A stretch of 64,000 nucleotides of DNA from Streptomyces sp. DSM 110735 (GTDB lineage: Bacteria; Actinomycetota; Actinomycetes; Streptomycetales; Streptomycetaceae). Both the position numbers and the translations under genes were made by a program. Shown here piece by piece: positions 8,632 to 16,291 of the stretch (the stretch's first letter is position 1; the number at the start of each line of letters is the position of its first letter). Location of the stretch: contig NZ_JACYHF010000006.1 of the NCBI RefSeq assembly GCF_016482685.1, positions 62,001-126,000 of the forward strand, read 5' to 3'. The notes beneath the pieces were generated by a model, which was given only the letters and a program-made list of their open reading frames with translations, did not search any database and was not told the origin of the DNA.

Positions 8632-9402
8632 TTACGGCAAGTGCGGGGGGACACCCGTCTCACCCCGCTTCCGGTAAGCCCGCAGCCCGAACACCGGGTC
8701 CGCCCGGCGCCGGTCCTGATCCGGGAGGCGGGACACCAGCTCCGCGAAGCGCGTCGTCTCCGGGGCGCCGGGCGGAAGCGTGCTGAACCAGCCGCGCCCG
8801 AGGTCGGTGATGGTGGTGCGGGGGCTGCGTCCCTGGCCGACGCCCACGAAGTGACCTTCGCCCGCCGGGATCAGTCCGGCCTCGACGGCGTGGGCGGTGA
8901 CGGTGTCGGGGGCGTCGGCGGCGGGTGGACGGGTACGCGGGGTGAGGACGGCGTCGATGTCGCTGCCGACGTCGTGGGAGCGGGCCTTGTCGACGGTGGT
9001 GACGTAGGTCCCGCCGGGGCGCAGGACGCGCGCGACCTCCGCGAACACCGCGCGCCGGTCGGCAGGGTCGGCCAGCAGATGCAGGAGCCAGATGCTGGTG
9101 ACCGCGTCGAAGGTGGCGTCCGGAAAGGGGAGTTGGCGGCAGTCGGCGCACAGGATCGCGCCGGGGACCAGGGCGGCGGAGCGGTGGACCATCGCGCGGG
9201 CGCGGTCCATGCCGGTCACCCTGAGGTCCGGGCGGGCGGCAGCCAGGCGCCGGGTGACCGTGCCGGTGCCGCAGCCGAGGTCCAGCAGGCGCCCGGCGCG
9301 GGCGGGGATCAGGGCGAGGACGGCCTCGGCGGCGGCGTCCGCGCGGGCCTCGCCGCCCCGGGAGGCGTCGTAACTGGCGGCTTCCTTCTCGTAGTCGAGC
9401 AC
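8632..9402 (-). CDS. Class I SAM-dependent methyltransferase
   Basis: UbiE/type-11 methyltransferase, 256 aa. Motif I is LLDLGCGTGTVTRRL (about residues 38-52), followed by VTGMDRARAM as the strand-2 acidic motif, PFPDATFDAV as motif IV and VLRPGGTYV as motif VI. The start is GTG at 9402, giving the usual YEKEAASYDASRG opening of such enzymes. No clear ribosome site is seen. It is upstream of a second methyltransferase on the same strand and divergent from an XRE regulator. The acceptor substrate is unknown. Confidence 0.87.
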   Translation of the reverse strand: MLDYEKEAASYDASRGGEARADAAAEAVLALIPARAGRLLDLGCGTGTVTRRLAAARPDLRVTGMDRARAMVHRSAALVPGAILCADCRQLPFPDATFDAVTSIWLLHLLADPADRRAVFAEVARVLRPGGTYVTTVDKARSHDVGSDIDAVLTPRTRPPAADAPDTVTAHAVEAGLIPAGEGHFVGVGQGRSPRTTITDLGRGWFSTLPPGAPETTRFAELVSRLPDQDRRRADPVFGLRAYRKRGETGVPPHLP

Positions 9403-9568
9403 GCGGCCAGTGTGGGGTCAGCCGGATGGCCATGTCCTGCTATTTGTAAAGGAGTTGACAGATCGTCAGCTATGCGTTCCCGATCTTTCTTACCCTCGGA
9501 AACGTGTGCGGGAGCCCGGCTCGTGACAGACTGGCGGCACGACGTCGGCACGCAGGGGAGGGGCGGGC

Positions 9569-10432
9569 GTGAGTGAGCGGCGGGCCGCGCCCACCGTGGG
9601 CCAAGTGGTCCTGGGCAAGCGGTTGCAGGAGCTGCGCGAGGCGGCCGGTCTCGGCCGGGACGCGGCCGCGCGGGTCCTCCATGTGAACGCCGCGACCGTA
9701 CGGCGCATGGAGACGGCCGAAGTCGCCCTGAAGATCCCTTACGTACAGGCGCTGTTGGCCGCGTACGGCGTGAGCGGCGACGAGGCAGGCGCGTTCGTGC
9801 GGCTGGCCGAGGAGGCCAACCGACCGGACTGGTGGCAGCGGTTCCACGACGTGCTGCCGGAGTGGTTCAGCCTCTACGTCAGCCTGGAGGGCGCCGCCCG
9901 CCTCATCCGCTCCTACGAACCCCACTTCGTCCCGGGCCTGTTGCAGACCGAGGCGTACGCGCGGGCGGTGCTGGAGGCGGGGACCATCGGGCAGCACGAA
10001 CCCGGGTCGGTGGAGCGGCACGTCGCCCTGCGCATGGAACGGCAGCATCTTTTGGAGCGCGAGGACCCGCCGCACCTGTGGATCGTGATGGACGAGACGG
10101 TCCTGCGCCGCCCGGTGAGCACCCGCTCCGAGGTCATGCGCGACCAGTTGGACAAGCTCCTCGAGTACGCCGAGCGGGACCGGATCACCCTCCAGCTCGC
10201 CGAGTTCACCGCGGGTCCGCACCCCGGGACGTACGCGCCGTTCACCCTCTTCCGCTTCCCTCAGCGGGAGTTGCCCGACATGGTCTTCACGGAATACCTC
10301 ACCGGCGCGCTGTACCTGGACTCCCGCGAGGAAGTGGCCACGCACCTGGAGGTGCTGGACCACATGACGGCGCGGGCGGCATCCGCCCAGCGCACGCAGA
10401 AGCTGCTGCGCGAGTTCCGCGAGAGCCTGTAG
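9569..10432 (+). CDS. XRE helix-turn-helix regulator with DUF5753 domain
   Basis: Streptomyces-type regulator, 287 aa. The N-terminal HTH covers about residues 9-65 (LGKRLQELREAAGLGRDAAA onward). The DUF5753 domain covers about 95-280, with its typical opening EPHFVPGLLQTEAYARAV, the VMDETVLRRPV strand and the LPDMVFTEYLTGALYLD segment. GTG at 9569 follows GGGGAGGGG (9555-9563). Such regulators normally sit beside a small DUF397 gene. None is present here, since the next gene is osmC on the other strand. Its target is unknown. Confidence 0.92.
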   Translation: MSERRAAPTVGQVVLGKRLQELREAAGLGRDAAARVLHVNAATVRRMETAEVALKIPYVQALLAAYGVSGDEAGAFVRLAEEANRPDWWQRFHDVLPEWFSLYVSLEGAARLIRSYEPHFVPGLLQTEAYARAVLEAGTIGQHEPGSVERHVALRMERQHLLEREDPPHLWIVMDETVLRRPVSTRSEVMRDQLDKLLEYAERDRITLQLAEFTAGPHPGTYAPFTLFRFPQRELPDMVFTEYLTGALYLDSREEVATHLEVLDHMTARAASAQRTQKLLREFRESL

Positions 10433-10448
10433 ACACCCGGGACAAGCA

Positions 10449-10490
10449 CGATGGCGGTGCCCCCGGCCGGAGCCCGGAGCACCGCCATCG
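10449..10490. terminator. Bidirectional terminator between XRE gene and osmC
   Basis: CGATGGCGGTGC (10449-10460) is the perfect complement of GCACCGCCATCG (10479-10490), a 12-bp stem with an 18-base loop between convergent genes. Confidence 0.85.
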
Positions 10491-10498
10491 AAACCGGG

Positions 10499-10924
10499 TC
10501 AGGCCAGCTCGGCCGTCAGCGTGATCGGCACGCCGGTCAGTGCCTGGCTGACCGGGCAGTTCTTCTTGGCGCCCTCGGCGGCCTCGGTGAAGCCCTGCTC
10601 GTCCAGACCGGGGACCTCGCCGCGGACGGTGAGGTGGATGCCGGTGATGCCCTCGCCGGGCTGGAAGGTGACGTCGGCCTTGGTCTCCAGGCGGGTGGGC
10701 GGGTTGCCGGCGCCGGTCAGGCCGTGGGAGAGCGCCATGGAGAAGCAGCTCGAGTGGGCGGCGGCGATCAGCTCCTCGGGGCTGGTGCGGCCGTTCGGCT
10801 GCTCGGCGCGCGACGGCCACGAGACCGGCTGGGAGCCGATGCCGGAGGAGTCGAAGGTGACGGTGCCGTTGCCCGTCAGGAGTTCGCCCTCCCAGACGGT
10901 GTGTGCGGTGCGCGTGGTGGCCAC
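10499..10924 (-). CDS. osmC: OsmC/Ohr-family peroxiredoxin
   Basis: Thiol-dependent organic hydroperoxide reductase, 141 aa, close to E. coli OsmC (143 aa). Both redox cysteines are present, in AAHSSCFSMAL (about residue 59) and in KKNCPVSQAL (about residue 122). The start is GTG at 10924, since AAAGGAA lies just upstream and the protein then begins VATTRTAHTVWEG, as OsmC members do. A longer in-frame start at 10981 has no family support. It is transcribed alone toward a shared terminator. It should protect against fatty-acid and organic peroxides in the cytosol. Confidence 0.93.
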   Translation of the reverse strand: MATTRTAHTVWEGELLTGNGTVTFDSSGIGSQPVSWPSRAEQPNGRTSPEELIAAAHSSCFSMALSHGLTGAGNPPTRLETKADVTFQPGEGITGIHLTVRGEVPGLDEQGFTEAAEGAKKNCPVSQALTGVPITLTAELA

Positions 10925-11017
10925 GGTGGTTCCTTTCGCATGTGATCCCGTTTCCGGGCTCTGTGTCACCCATCCGATCACATTCGGCGGCGCGGTGGGG
11001 TGAGGACCCGTCCGGGT

Positions 11018-13144
11018 TCAGGCGGCGCGCCGGTCGCCGTCGGTGTCGAGCGGCACCTCGGGACCGCTCAACTCCCCCAGCCAGCGCCGCAGTACGGCGT
11101 GCACGTCCTCGGCGCCCACAAGCTCGCCGCCCGGTGCGGACAATGCCAGCGGGGAGAGCAGGAAGGGGCGGGACTGGGCGCCGCCGAGTCCGCCGTGGGA
11201 GCCGATCTGCTCCTCGAAGGCGAGGACTTCGCCGGTCTCGGGGTCGTAGCTGGAGTTGACCATGACGTCGGCGGTGTGCGGGAAGGCGTGCGTGCGGCGC
11301 ACCGCCTCCGCCGCGCCGGGTCCGAAGGGGGCGAGCGGGCCGGGGTGTTCGTCGAGGTCGGCGAGCGGGATCTCGGTGCCCGCGGGACCGAGCACCACCC
11401 CGCCGTGTTCCTCGCTGCGCACCAGCAGGAAGCCGACGCCGGGGTGGTTGGCGAGGGTGGCGAGCAGGGCGGGGTGACGGAGGTCGATCTCCTCCTTGGT
11501 CAGCCGGTGCGGCATGTCCGGGAAGGAGATCAGACCGAGGTTGCCGGAGGCGAGGACGACCGGTTCGAGGCGGCGGGCGGGGCGCGGCGGCGCCTCGTCG
11601 GGCTCGTCGGGGCGGCCGAGGGCGGCGCGTACGGCGGCGCGCGCCTCGGCGCCGCTGTGGGTGTGCTCGGCGCGGCGCGGCACGGGCAGTCCGCAGCCCG
11701 CGCGGACGAGGTCGGCGAGGGTGAGGCCGTAGCGGGTGCGGAAGGTCTCGCCGGGGCTCTGCCCGTGGTCGGAGAGGATGACCAGGTGGTAGGGGCGGGG
11801 CGCGTGTTCGGCGGCGGTCTCGATGAGGGCGACGGAGCGGTCGAGGCGGCGCAGCACCTGCTCCACGTCCCGGCTGTGCGGTCCGGAGTGGTGGGCGACC
11901 TCGTCGTACGCCACGAGGTCGGCGTAGACGACGCTGCGCCCGGCGAGCAGGTCGCCCATGACGGCGGCGACCACGACGTCCCGTTCGACGACGGTGGCGA
12001 AGGCGCGGATGAAGGGGTAGAGACCGCCCCGGCCGACCCGGGGGCGTTCTTGGCGCAGCCGGGCGTGCACGGACTGGCCGATCTCGCGGCCGACCTCGGC
12101 GGCGAAGGACAGGGCGGTGCGCACGGCGTTGGCGGGGTCGCTGAAGTAGGCGAAGTACCCGGCGCGGGAACGGTTCTCCCGGCCCCGGCGGCGGGTCGCG
12201 ATGGACAGCACGAGCGCCTGTTCCCCGGCGCCGCCGCTGAACAGGTTGCCCCGGCTGGCGCCGTCCACGGCGAGCAGTCCGCGCTCGCCGGTGCGGATCA
12301 TGGCGCGGCGCTGCAGCTCGGCGGCGGAGGTGGGCCGGTTGCAGACCATGACCTCGCCGCGCTCCTTCTCGTACCAGCGGAAGGCGGGCACGTCGAAGGT
12401 GCTGCCGTGCAGGATGCCGAGCTGGCTGGCGCCGGTCTGGCTGGACCAGTCGGTGCGCCAGGGGGTGAGCCGGTGGGTGGGCGCCGTGCCGTCGGCGCCG
12501 GTCAGGAGGCGGGCGAGGGTCGGCAGGTGTCCGGTGCGGACGGCGGCGGTGAGCACGTCGTGGCCCACGCCGTCGAGCTGGACGCAGACCAGTCCGGGTC
12601 CCGTCGCGCAGGGCGGGCTGCCCCGGCGGCGGCGGTCGGCCAGGCGCAGCAGCCGGCGCCGGTAGGCGTCGTCGTCGCGCACGGCGAGGGCGCCGCCGGT
12701 CGCGGAGGCGACGGCGGACATCACGGCGGCGACGATGACGGCGGTCTCGGGCGCTGCCTCGCCCTGCCCGGTGGGGCTCAGGCGCAGCGCGAGCAGCAGC
12801 AGGGAGCCGTTGAGCGCGAAGACGAGGAGCCCGAGGAAGAGGGCGGGCACGAGCAGCAGCAGCCGTACCAGGAGTGGCCAGACGAGGGCGGAGAGCAGAC
12901 CGAAGGCGCCCGCGCCCCACGCCGCGGTGATCGCGATCCGGGTGGCGCTGTCGCCGTCGGCGGACTGCAGCCGGAAGTCGGGCAGCAGCGCGGCGAGCGC
13001 GAGCATGGTGAGCGTGGAGACCGCCCACACCGTGACGCTCCGCCCCAACTGACCGGCGGTCCGCCGCCACCGTACGCCCCGCACGCCCCGCGCACCTCGC
13101 CTCCCGGCCCGTACGGCACCGGGCACCGCTCCACCTTGCCACAC
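11018..13144 (-). CDS. Membrane phosphodiesterase/alkaline phosphatase-superfamily protein (phage-holin-like N-terminus)
   Basis: A 708-aa protein. About four hydrophobic segments fall in residues 35-170, resembling the phage holin IV superfamily, followed by a metal-dependent phosphohydrolase domain. Metal-site motifs are VCVQLDGVGHD (about 184-194), SSQTGASQLG with the likely Thr nucleophile (about 245), YDEVAHHSG (about 420) and ILSDHGQSPGETF (about 457-469). The C-terminal part contains SSYDPETGEV and GSHGGLGGAQ. The start is uncertain: GTG at 13144 gives the longest frame, and GTG at 13126 has an AAGG at better spacing. Nucleotide pyrophosphatase/phosphodiesterase activity is inferred; the substrate is unknown. 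Confidence 0.85.
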   Translation of the reverse strand: MWQGGAVPGAVRAGRRGARGVRGVRWRRTAGQLGRSVTVWAVSTLTMLALAALLPDFRLQSADGDSATRIAITAAWGAGAFGLLSALVWPLLVRLLLLVPALFLGLLVFALNGSLLLLALRLSPTGQGEAAPETAVIVAAVMSAVASATGGALAVRDDDAYRRRLLRLADRRRRGSPPCATGPGLVCVQLDGVGHDVLTAAVRTGHLPTLARLLTGADGTAPTHRLTPWRTDWSSQTGASQLGILHGSTFDVPAFRWYEKERGEVMVCNRPTSAAELQRRAMIRTGERGLLAVDGASRGNLFSGGAGEQALVLSIATRRRGRENRSRAGYFAYFSDPANAVRTALSFAAEVGREIGQSVHARLRQERPRVGRGGLYPFIRAFATVVERDVVVAAVMGDLLAGRSVVYADLVAYDEVAHHSGPHSRDVEQVLRRLDRSVALIETAAEHAPRPYHLVILSDHGQSPGETFRTRYGLTLADLVRAGCGLPVPRRAEHTHSGAEARAAVRAALGRPDEPDEAPPRPARRLEPVVLASGNLGLISFPDMPHRLTKEEIDLRHPALLATLANHPGVGFLLVRSEEHGGVVLGPAGTEIPLADLDEHPGPLAPFGPGAAEAVRRTHAFPHTADVMVNSSYDPETGEVLAFEEQIGSHGGLGGAQSRPFLLSPLALSAPGGELVGAEDVHAVLRRWLGELSGPEVPLDTDGDRRAA

Positions 13145-13227
13145 CGGGGCGCGGAGCCCGGGTGATCCGGATCACCGGGCGATATCGGACGCCGGGCTTC
13201 CGTTCGACGGGGCGCCGGGCTGCCCGT

Positions 13228-13659
13228 TCAGGCGCCGTCGTATCCGGCGGTCGGCATCGAGAGCCTGCGGTGCACCCGTGCCTTCATCGCCGCGTCGTAC
13301 GCCGGTTCCGCGCTGCCGACGGTCTCCACGCGCACTCCGCGCCTGGCGCACTCGGCGGTGAACTCCTCCACCGAGGACAGGGCGCGTTCGAGGACGCGTC
13401 TGCTGGGGGCGACGAAGACGTCCACGCCGGAGCGCACGCCGTCCCACAGCGCGCCGTGGTCGAAGCGCAGTCCGCCGACGAGGAGTTCCCTCGTGACGAC
13501 GAAGCCCTGCTCGGCCGCCCAGCGGGCACACATGGCGTGCTGGCTGCGGGAGTCGACCAGGAACGGGTCCTCCTCCAGCTCCTCCAGTGGAGTCAGGCTG
13601 GCGATGGCGGTGACCCGCACCGGTGCGATCCCGTCGGCGGCACCCCGTAACGGTCTCAT
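13228..13659 (-). CDS. Small resolvase-fold-like protein, catalytic motif eroded
   Basis: A 143-aa protein with the general layout of a serine-recombinase catalytic domain: a first strand (VTAIASL), then FLVDSRSQHAMCARWAAEQG, a strand with REL, and DVFVAPSRRVLERALSSVEEF followed by RGVRVETV. The usual Y-x-R-V-S active-site motif is not present at the first strand and there is no DNA-binding tail. ATG at 13659 follows a strong GGAGGTGAGGGG. I infer a repurposed or decayed recombinase fold. Without a structure search this remains a hypothesis, and it could be a lineage-specific protein of unrelated role. Confidence 0.7.
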   Translation of the reverse strand: MRPLRGAADGIAPVRVTAIASLTPLEELEEDPFLVDSRSQHAMCARWAAEQGFVVTRELLVGGLRFDHGALWDGVRSGVDVFVAPSRRVLERALSSVEEFTAECARRGVRVETVGSAEPAYDAAMKARVHRRLSMPTAGYDGA

Positions 13660-13741
13660 GGCGTCCCCTCACCTCCGGGTTCGCCGCAGACCCTACCGCT
13701 GCCCGTAGGCTTCAGGGGAGTCGTGCGAAGGAGGTGCGGGG

Positions 13742-14515
13742 GTGCCGGTGGAGGTCACCTGGTGGGGACATGCGACCTGTGCGATCCGGGATTCGGACAC
13801 ACGGGTGCTCACCGATCCCCTGTTCGCCGTGCGCCTCGCGCATCTGCGCCGCCGCCGGGGCGCGTTGCCTCCGGCGCGCACCCGGCGCGCGGATCTGGCG
13901 CTGGTGTCCCATCTGCACTCCGATCATCTGCATCTGCCGTCGCTTTCCGAACTGGAGCCCGGTACGCGGCTGCTGGTGCCCCGGGGCGCGCCGCGCGCGG
14001 TGCCGGGGCTGCGTCGGCTGCGCGGGCTCGACCTCACCGAGGTCGAGCCCGGGGACGTGGTCCACGTCGGACCCCTGCGGGTCCGGGTGGTCTCCGCCCG
14101 GCACGACGGACGGCGGCTGCCGTTCGGTCCGCACCGCTCCCCCGCGCTCGGCTACGTGGTCGAGGGCGAGGCGCGGACCTACTTCGCCGGGGACACCGGT
14201 CTGTTCGACTCCATGGCGGAGGAGGTCGGTCCGGTGGACATGGCGCTGCTGCCGGTGGGCGGCTGGGGTCCGTTCCTCGGCGAGGGGCATCTGGACGCGG
14301 GACGGGCGGCGCGCGCGCTGGCCGGACTCGGGCCGCGCTGCGCGGTGCCGGTGCACTACGGCACGTACTGGCCGATCGGCATGGACGCGGTCCGCCCGCA
14401 CGAATTCCACGCGCCCGGCGACGAGTTCGCGCGCCTGGCGGCGGAGATCGCGCCCGGGGTCGCGGTGCACCGGCTCGGGCACGGCGAGAGCGTACGGCTG
14501 GAGGTCGCCCGGTGA
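13742..14515 (+). CDS. Metallo-beta-lactamase-fold hydrolase (UlaG/YtnP-like)
   Basis: Zinc-dependent hydrolase, 257 aa. The metal motif HLHSDHLHLP (about residues 57-66) is an HxHxDH signature. The opening VTWWGHATCAI and the later YFAGDTGLFD (about 150) and VPVHYGTYW (about 200) match the L-ascorbate-6-phosphate lactonase/UlaG group. GTG at 13742 is preceded by AAGGAGG (13728-13734). Its stop codon overlaps the start of the DedA gene (GTGA), so the two are translationally coupled. The substrate is unknown. Confidence 0.9.
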   Translation: MPVEVTWWGHATCAIRDSDTRVLTDPLFAVRLAHLRRRRGALPPARTRRADLALVSHLHSDHLHLPSLSELEPGTRLLVPRGAPRAVPGLRRLRGLDLTEVEPGDVVHVGPLRVRVVSARHDGRRLPFGPHRSPALGYVVEGEARTYFAGDTGLFDSMAEEVGPVDMALLPVGGWGPFLGEGHLDAGRAARALAGLGPRCAVPVHYGTYWPIGMDAVRPHEFHAPGDEFARLAAEIAPGVAVHRLGHGESVRLEVAR

Positions 14516-15162
14516 GATGCCCGCCGGGCGTGACGCTGCTGGCGGCGGCCGTCCCTCAGGTCGTACCGCCCGAGTCCACCCAACAGGCTCTCGGCTACCC
14601 GTCGTTGTTCCTGCTCGTGCTCATCGGGGCACTGGTGCCGGTGGTGCCGACGGGGGCGCTGGTCAGCTCGGCGGCGGTGGTCGCCTTCCATCAAACGGCG
14701 CCGTACTCACTGGCGTTGGTCTTCGTGACGGCATCCCTCGCCGCCTTCCTGGGGGACGCGGCGCTGTACTGGCTGGGGCTGCGCGGGCTGCGCTCGCAGA
14801 GCGGCTCGCGCTGGCTGGAGGCGATACGCGACCGGGCGCCGGAGGACAAACTCACCGGCGCCCAGGAGAAGTTGGCGGACCACGGGGTCGCGGTGCTGGT
14901 GCTCTCCCGGCTGGTCCCGGCGGGTCGGATACCCGTGATGCTCGCCTGTCTGCTGGCGAAGTGGCCGCTTCGGCGCTTCGCCCGGGGGAATCTGCCCGCC
15001 TGCCTGGCGTGGGCGGTGACGTACCAACTGATCGGCATCCTCGGAGGTTCGCTGTTCCCCGAGCCCTGGGAGGGCGTGGTGGCGGCGGTCGCGCTGACGG
15101 TGCTGGTCAGCGCGGTGCCGGGGGTGGTACGGCGGTTGCGGGGGCGGGTCAGGGGGAGCTGA
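14512..15162 (+). CDS. DedA/SNARE-associated family membrane protein
   Basis: Integral membrane protein, 216 aa, with about five hydrophobic segments. DedA features are the glycine/proline-rich first helices (VVPTGALVSSAAVVA), FLGDAALYWLG, and SRLVPAGRIPVMLACLLAKW (about residues 130-150), which contains the conserved R-P-R-like core, although the usual R-x-x-P-x-x-R spacing is altered. GTG at 14512 overlaps the upstream stop by four bases; GTG at 14530 is an alternative. DedA proteins act as lipid carrier flippases or in proton-motive-force homeostasis. The specific role here is not readable. Confidence 0.85.
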   Translation: MRCPPGVTLLAAAVPQVVPPESTQQALGYPSLFLLVLIGALVPVVPTGALVSSAAVVAFHQTAPYSLALVFVTASLAAFLGDAALYWLGLRGLRSQSGSRWLEAIRDRAPEDKLTGAQEKLADHGVAVLVLSRLVPAGRIPVMLACLLAKWPLRRFARGNLPACLAWAVTYQLIGILGGSLFPEPWEGVVAAVALTVLVSAVPGVVRRLRGRVRGS

Positions 15163-15196
15163 GGGGGCTTCTCGTGCGGCGCGCGCGGGCGCGGGG

Positions 15197-16291
15197 TCAG
15201 TCCAGTACCCGTGAGGCGCCGATCGGCAGGTCCCACAGGTCCTCGCGGTCGAACCCCGCCTTCTCCCAGGCGGCACGCACCCGGGTGAGCGGTTCCAGGA
15301 CCGGTTCCGCCGACAGGACGAAGGTGCCCCAGTGCATCGGCGCCATCCGCCGGGCACCGAGATCCTCGACCGCCTGGACGGCTTCCTCGGGGTCGCAGTG
15401 CACGTCGCTGAGCCACCAGCGCGGGTCGTAGGCGCCGATCGGCATCAGGGCCAGGTCGATACCGGGGTAGCGGCGGCCGATACGGCTGAACCAGTGCCCG
15501 TATCCGGTGTCCCCGGCGAAGTAGACGCGCTGTCCGTCGGGCGCGGTGAGCACCCAGCCGCCCCACAGGCTGTGACAGGTGTCGGTGAGGGTGCGCTTGG
15601 ACCAGTGGTGCGCGGGCACGAAGTCGAAGCGGACGCCGTCGAGTTCGGCGCCCTCCCACCAGTCCAGCTCGGTGACGCGGGTGAACCGCCTTCTGCGGAA
15701 CCAGCCTCCGAGCGCGGCGGGCACGAACATCGGTGTGTCACGCGGGAGTCGGCGCAGGGTGGGGGCGTCCAGGTGGTCGTAGTGGTTGTGGCTGATGACC
15801 ACCGCGTCCACCGGGGGCAGCGCCTCCCAGGGGACGCCGACCGGGGTGACGCGGGCGGGCGTGCCGAGGATGCGGCGCGACCACACCGGGTCGGTGAGCA
15901 CGGTCAGACCGCCCACCTGGACGACCCAACTGGCGTGCCCCGCCCAGGAGGCGGCGACGGCACCGGTGCCGACACGGGGCAACGGACCCGGTTCGTAGGG
16001 GAGTCGGGGAATGTCGACCAGACCCTCGGGGTCGGGGCGTATGGCGCCCTCGCGGGCGAAGCGGGCCATCGCCTTCAGACCGGGCAGCGGCGCGGTGAGC
16101 CGGTCGTGGAACGTGCGCGGCCACACCCGGCGCTCGCCGAGCGGGCGGGGCTCGGCGAGCGGTGGAAACCCGGGCGGGGGCGGGGACTTGGGCACCCCGG
16201 TCACGGGGAGGGCGGTGGTCGTGGCGGCGGTCGCGCTGGTCGCTTCGGGGGTCGTGGCGGTGGACCCGGGCTCGTGCGTCTGTTGCGTCAT
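15197..16291 (-). CDS. Metallo-beta-lactamase-fold hydrolase (NAPE-PLD/RomA-like)
   Basis: Zinc hydrolase, 364 aa, of the NAPE-phospholipase-D/RomA group. The metal motif is ISHNHYDHLD (about residues 170-179). Supporting motifs are WAGHASWVVQ, VPAHHWSKR, YFAGDTGYG and APMHWGTFVLS. The first 40 residues are Thr/Ala/Pro-rich and probably disordered. ATG at 16291 was chosen because GGGAG lies eight bases upstream and because the codon overlaps the stop of the upstream gene (ATGA), which suggests coupling. It is convergent with the DedA gene. The substrate may be a lipid-like phosphodiester, by family only. Confidence 0.9.
   Translation of the reverse strand: MTQQTHEPGSTATTPEATSATAATTTALPVTGVPKSPPPPGFPPLAEPRPLGERRVWPRTFHDRLTAPLPGLKAMARFAREGAIRPDPEGLVDIPRLPYEPGPLPRVGTGAVAASWAGHASWVVQVGGLTVLTDPVWSRRILGTPARVTPVGVPWEALPPVDAVVISHNHYDHLDAPTLRRLPRDTPMFVPAALGGWFRRRRFTRVTELDWWEGAELDGVRFDFVPAHHWSKRTLTDTCHSLWGGWVLTAPDGQRVYFAGDTGYGHWFSRIGRRYPGIDLALMPIGAYDPRWWLSDVHCDPEEAVQAVEDLGARRMAPMHWGTFVLSAEPVLEPLTRVRAAWEKAGFDREDLWDLPIGASRVLD

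Noticed and set aside
9455..9486. Consensus promoter for the XRE gene
   Set aside because: TTGACA at 9455 is a perfect -35, but no acceptable -10 lies 16-19 bases downstream.
8524..9576. Forward frame opposite the second methyltransferase
   Set aside because: The reverse frame encodes a complete SAM methyltransferase with motif I; the forward one is Gly/Val-rich with no motif.
10299..13175. Very long reverse frame of 958 codons overlapping osmC and the phosphodiesterase
   Set aside because: It is the off-frame shadow of both genes, low-complexity Arg/Pro, and the true frames show clear motifs.
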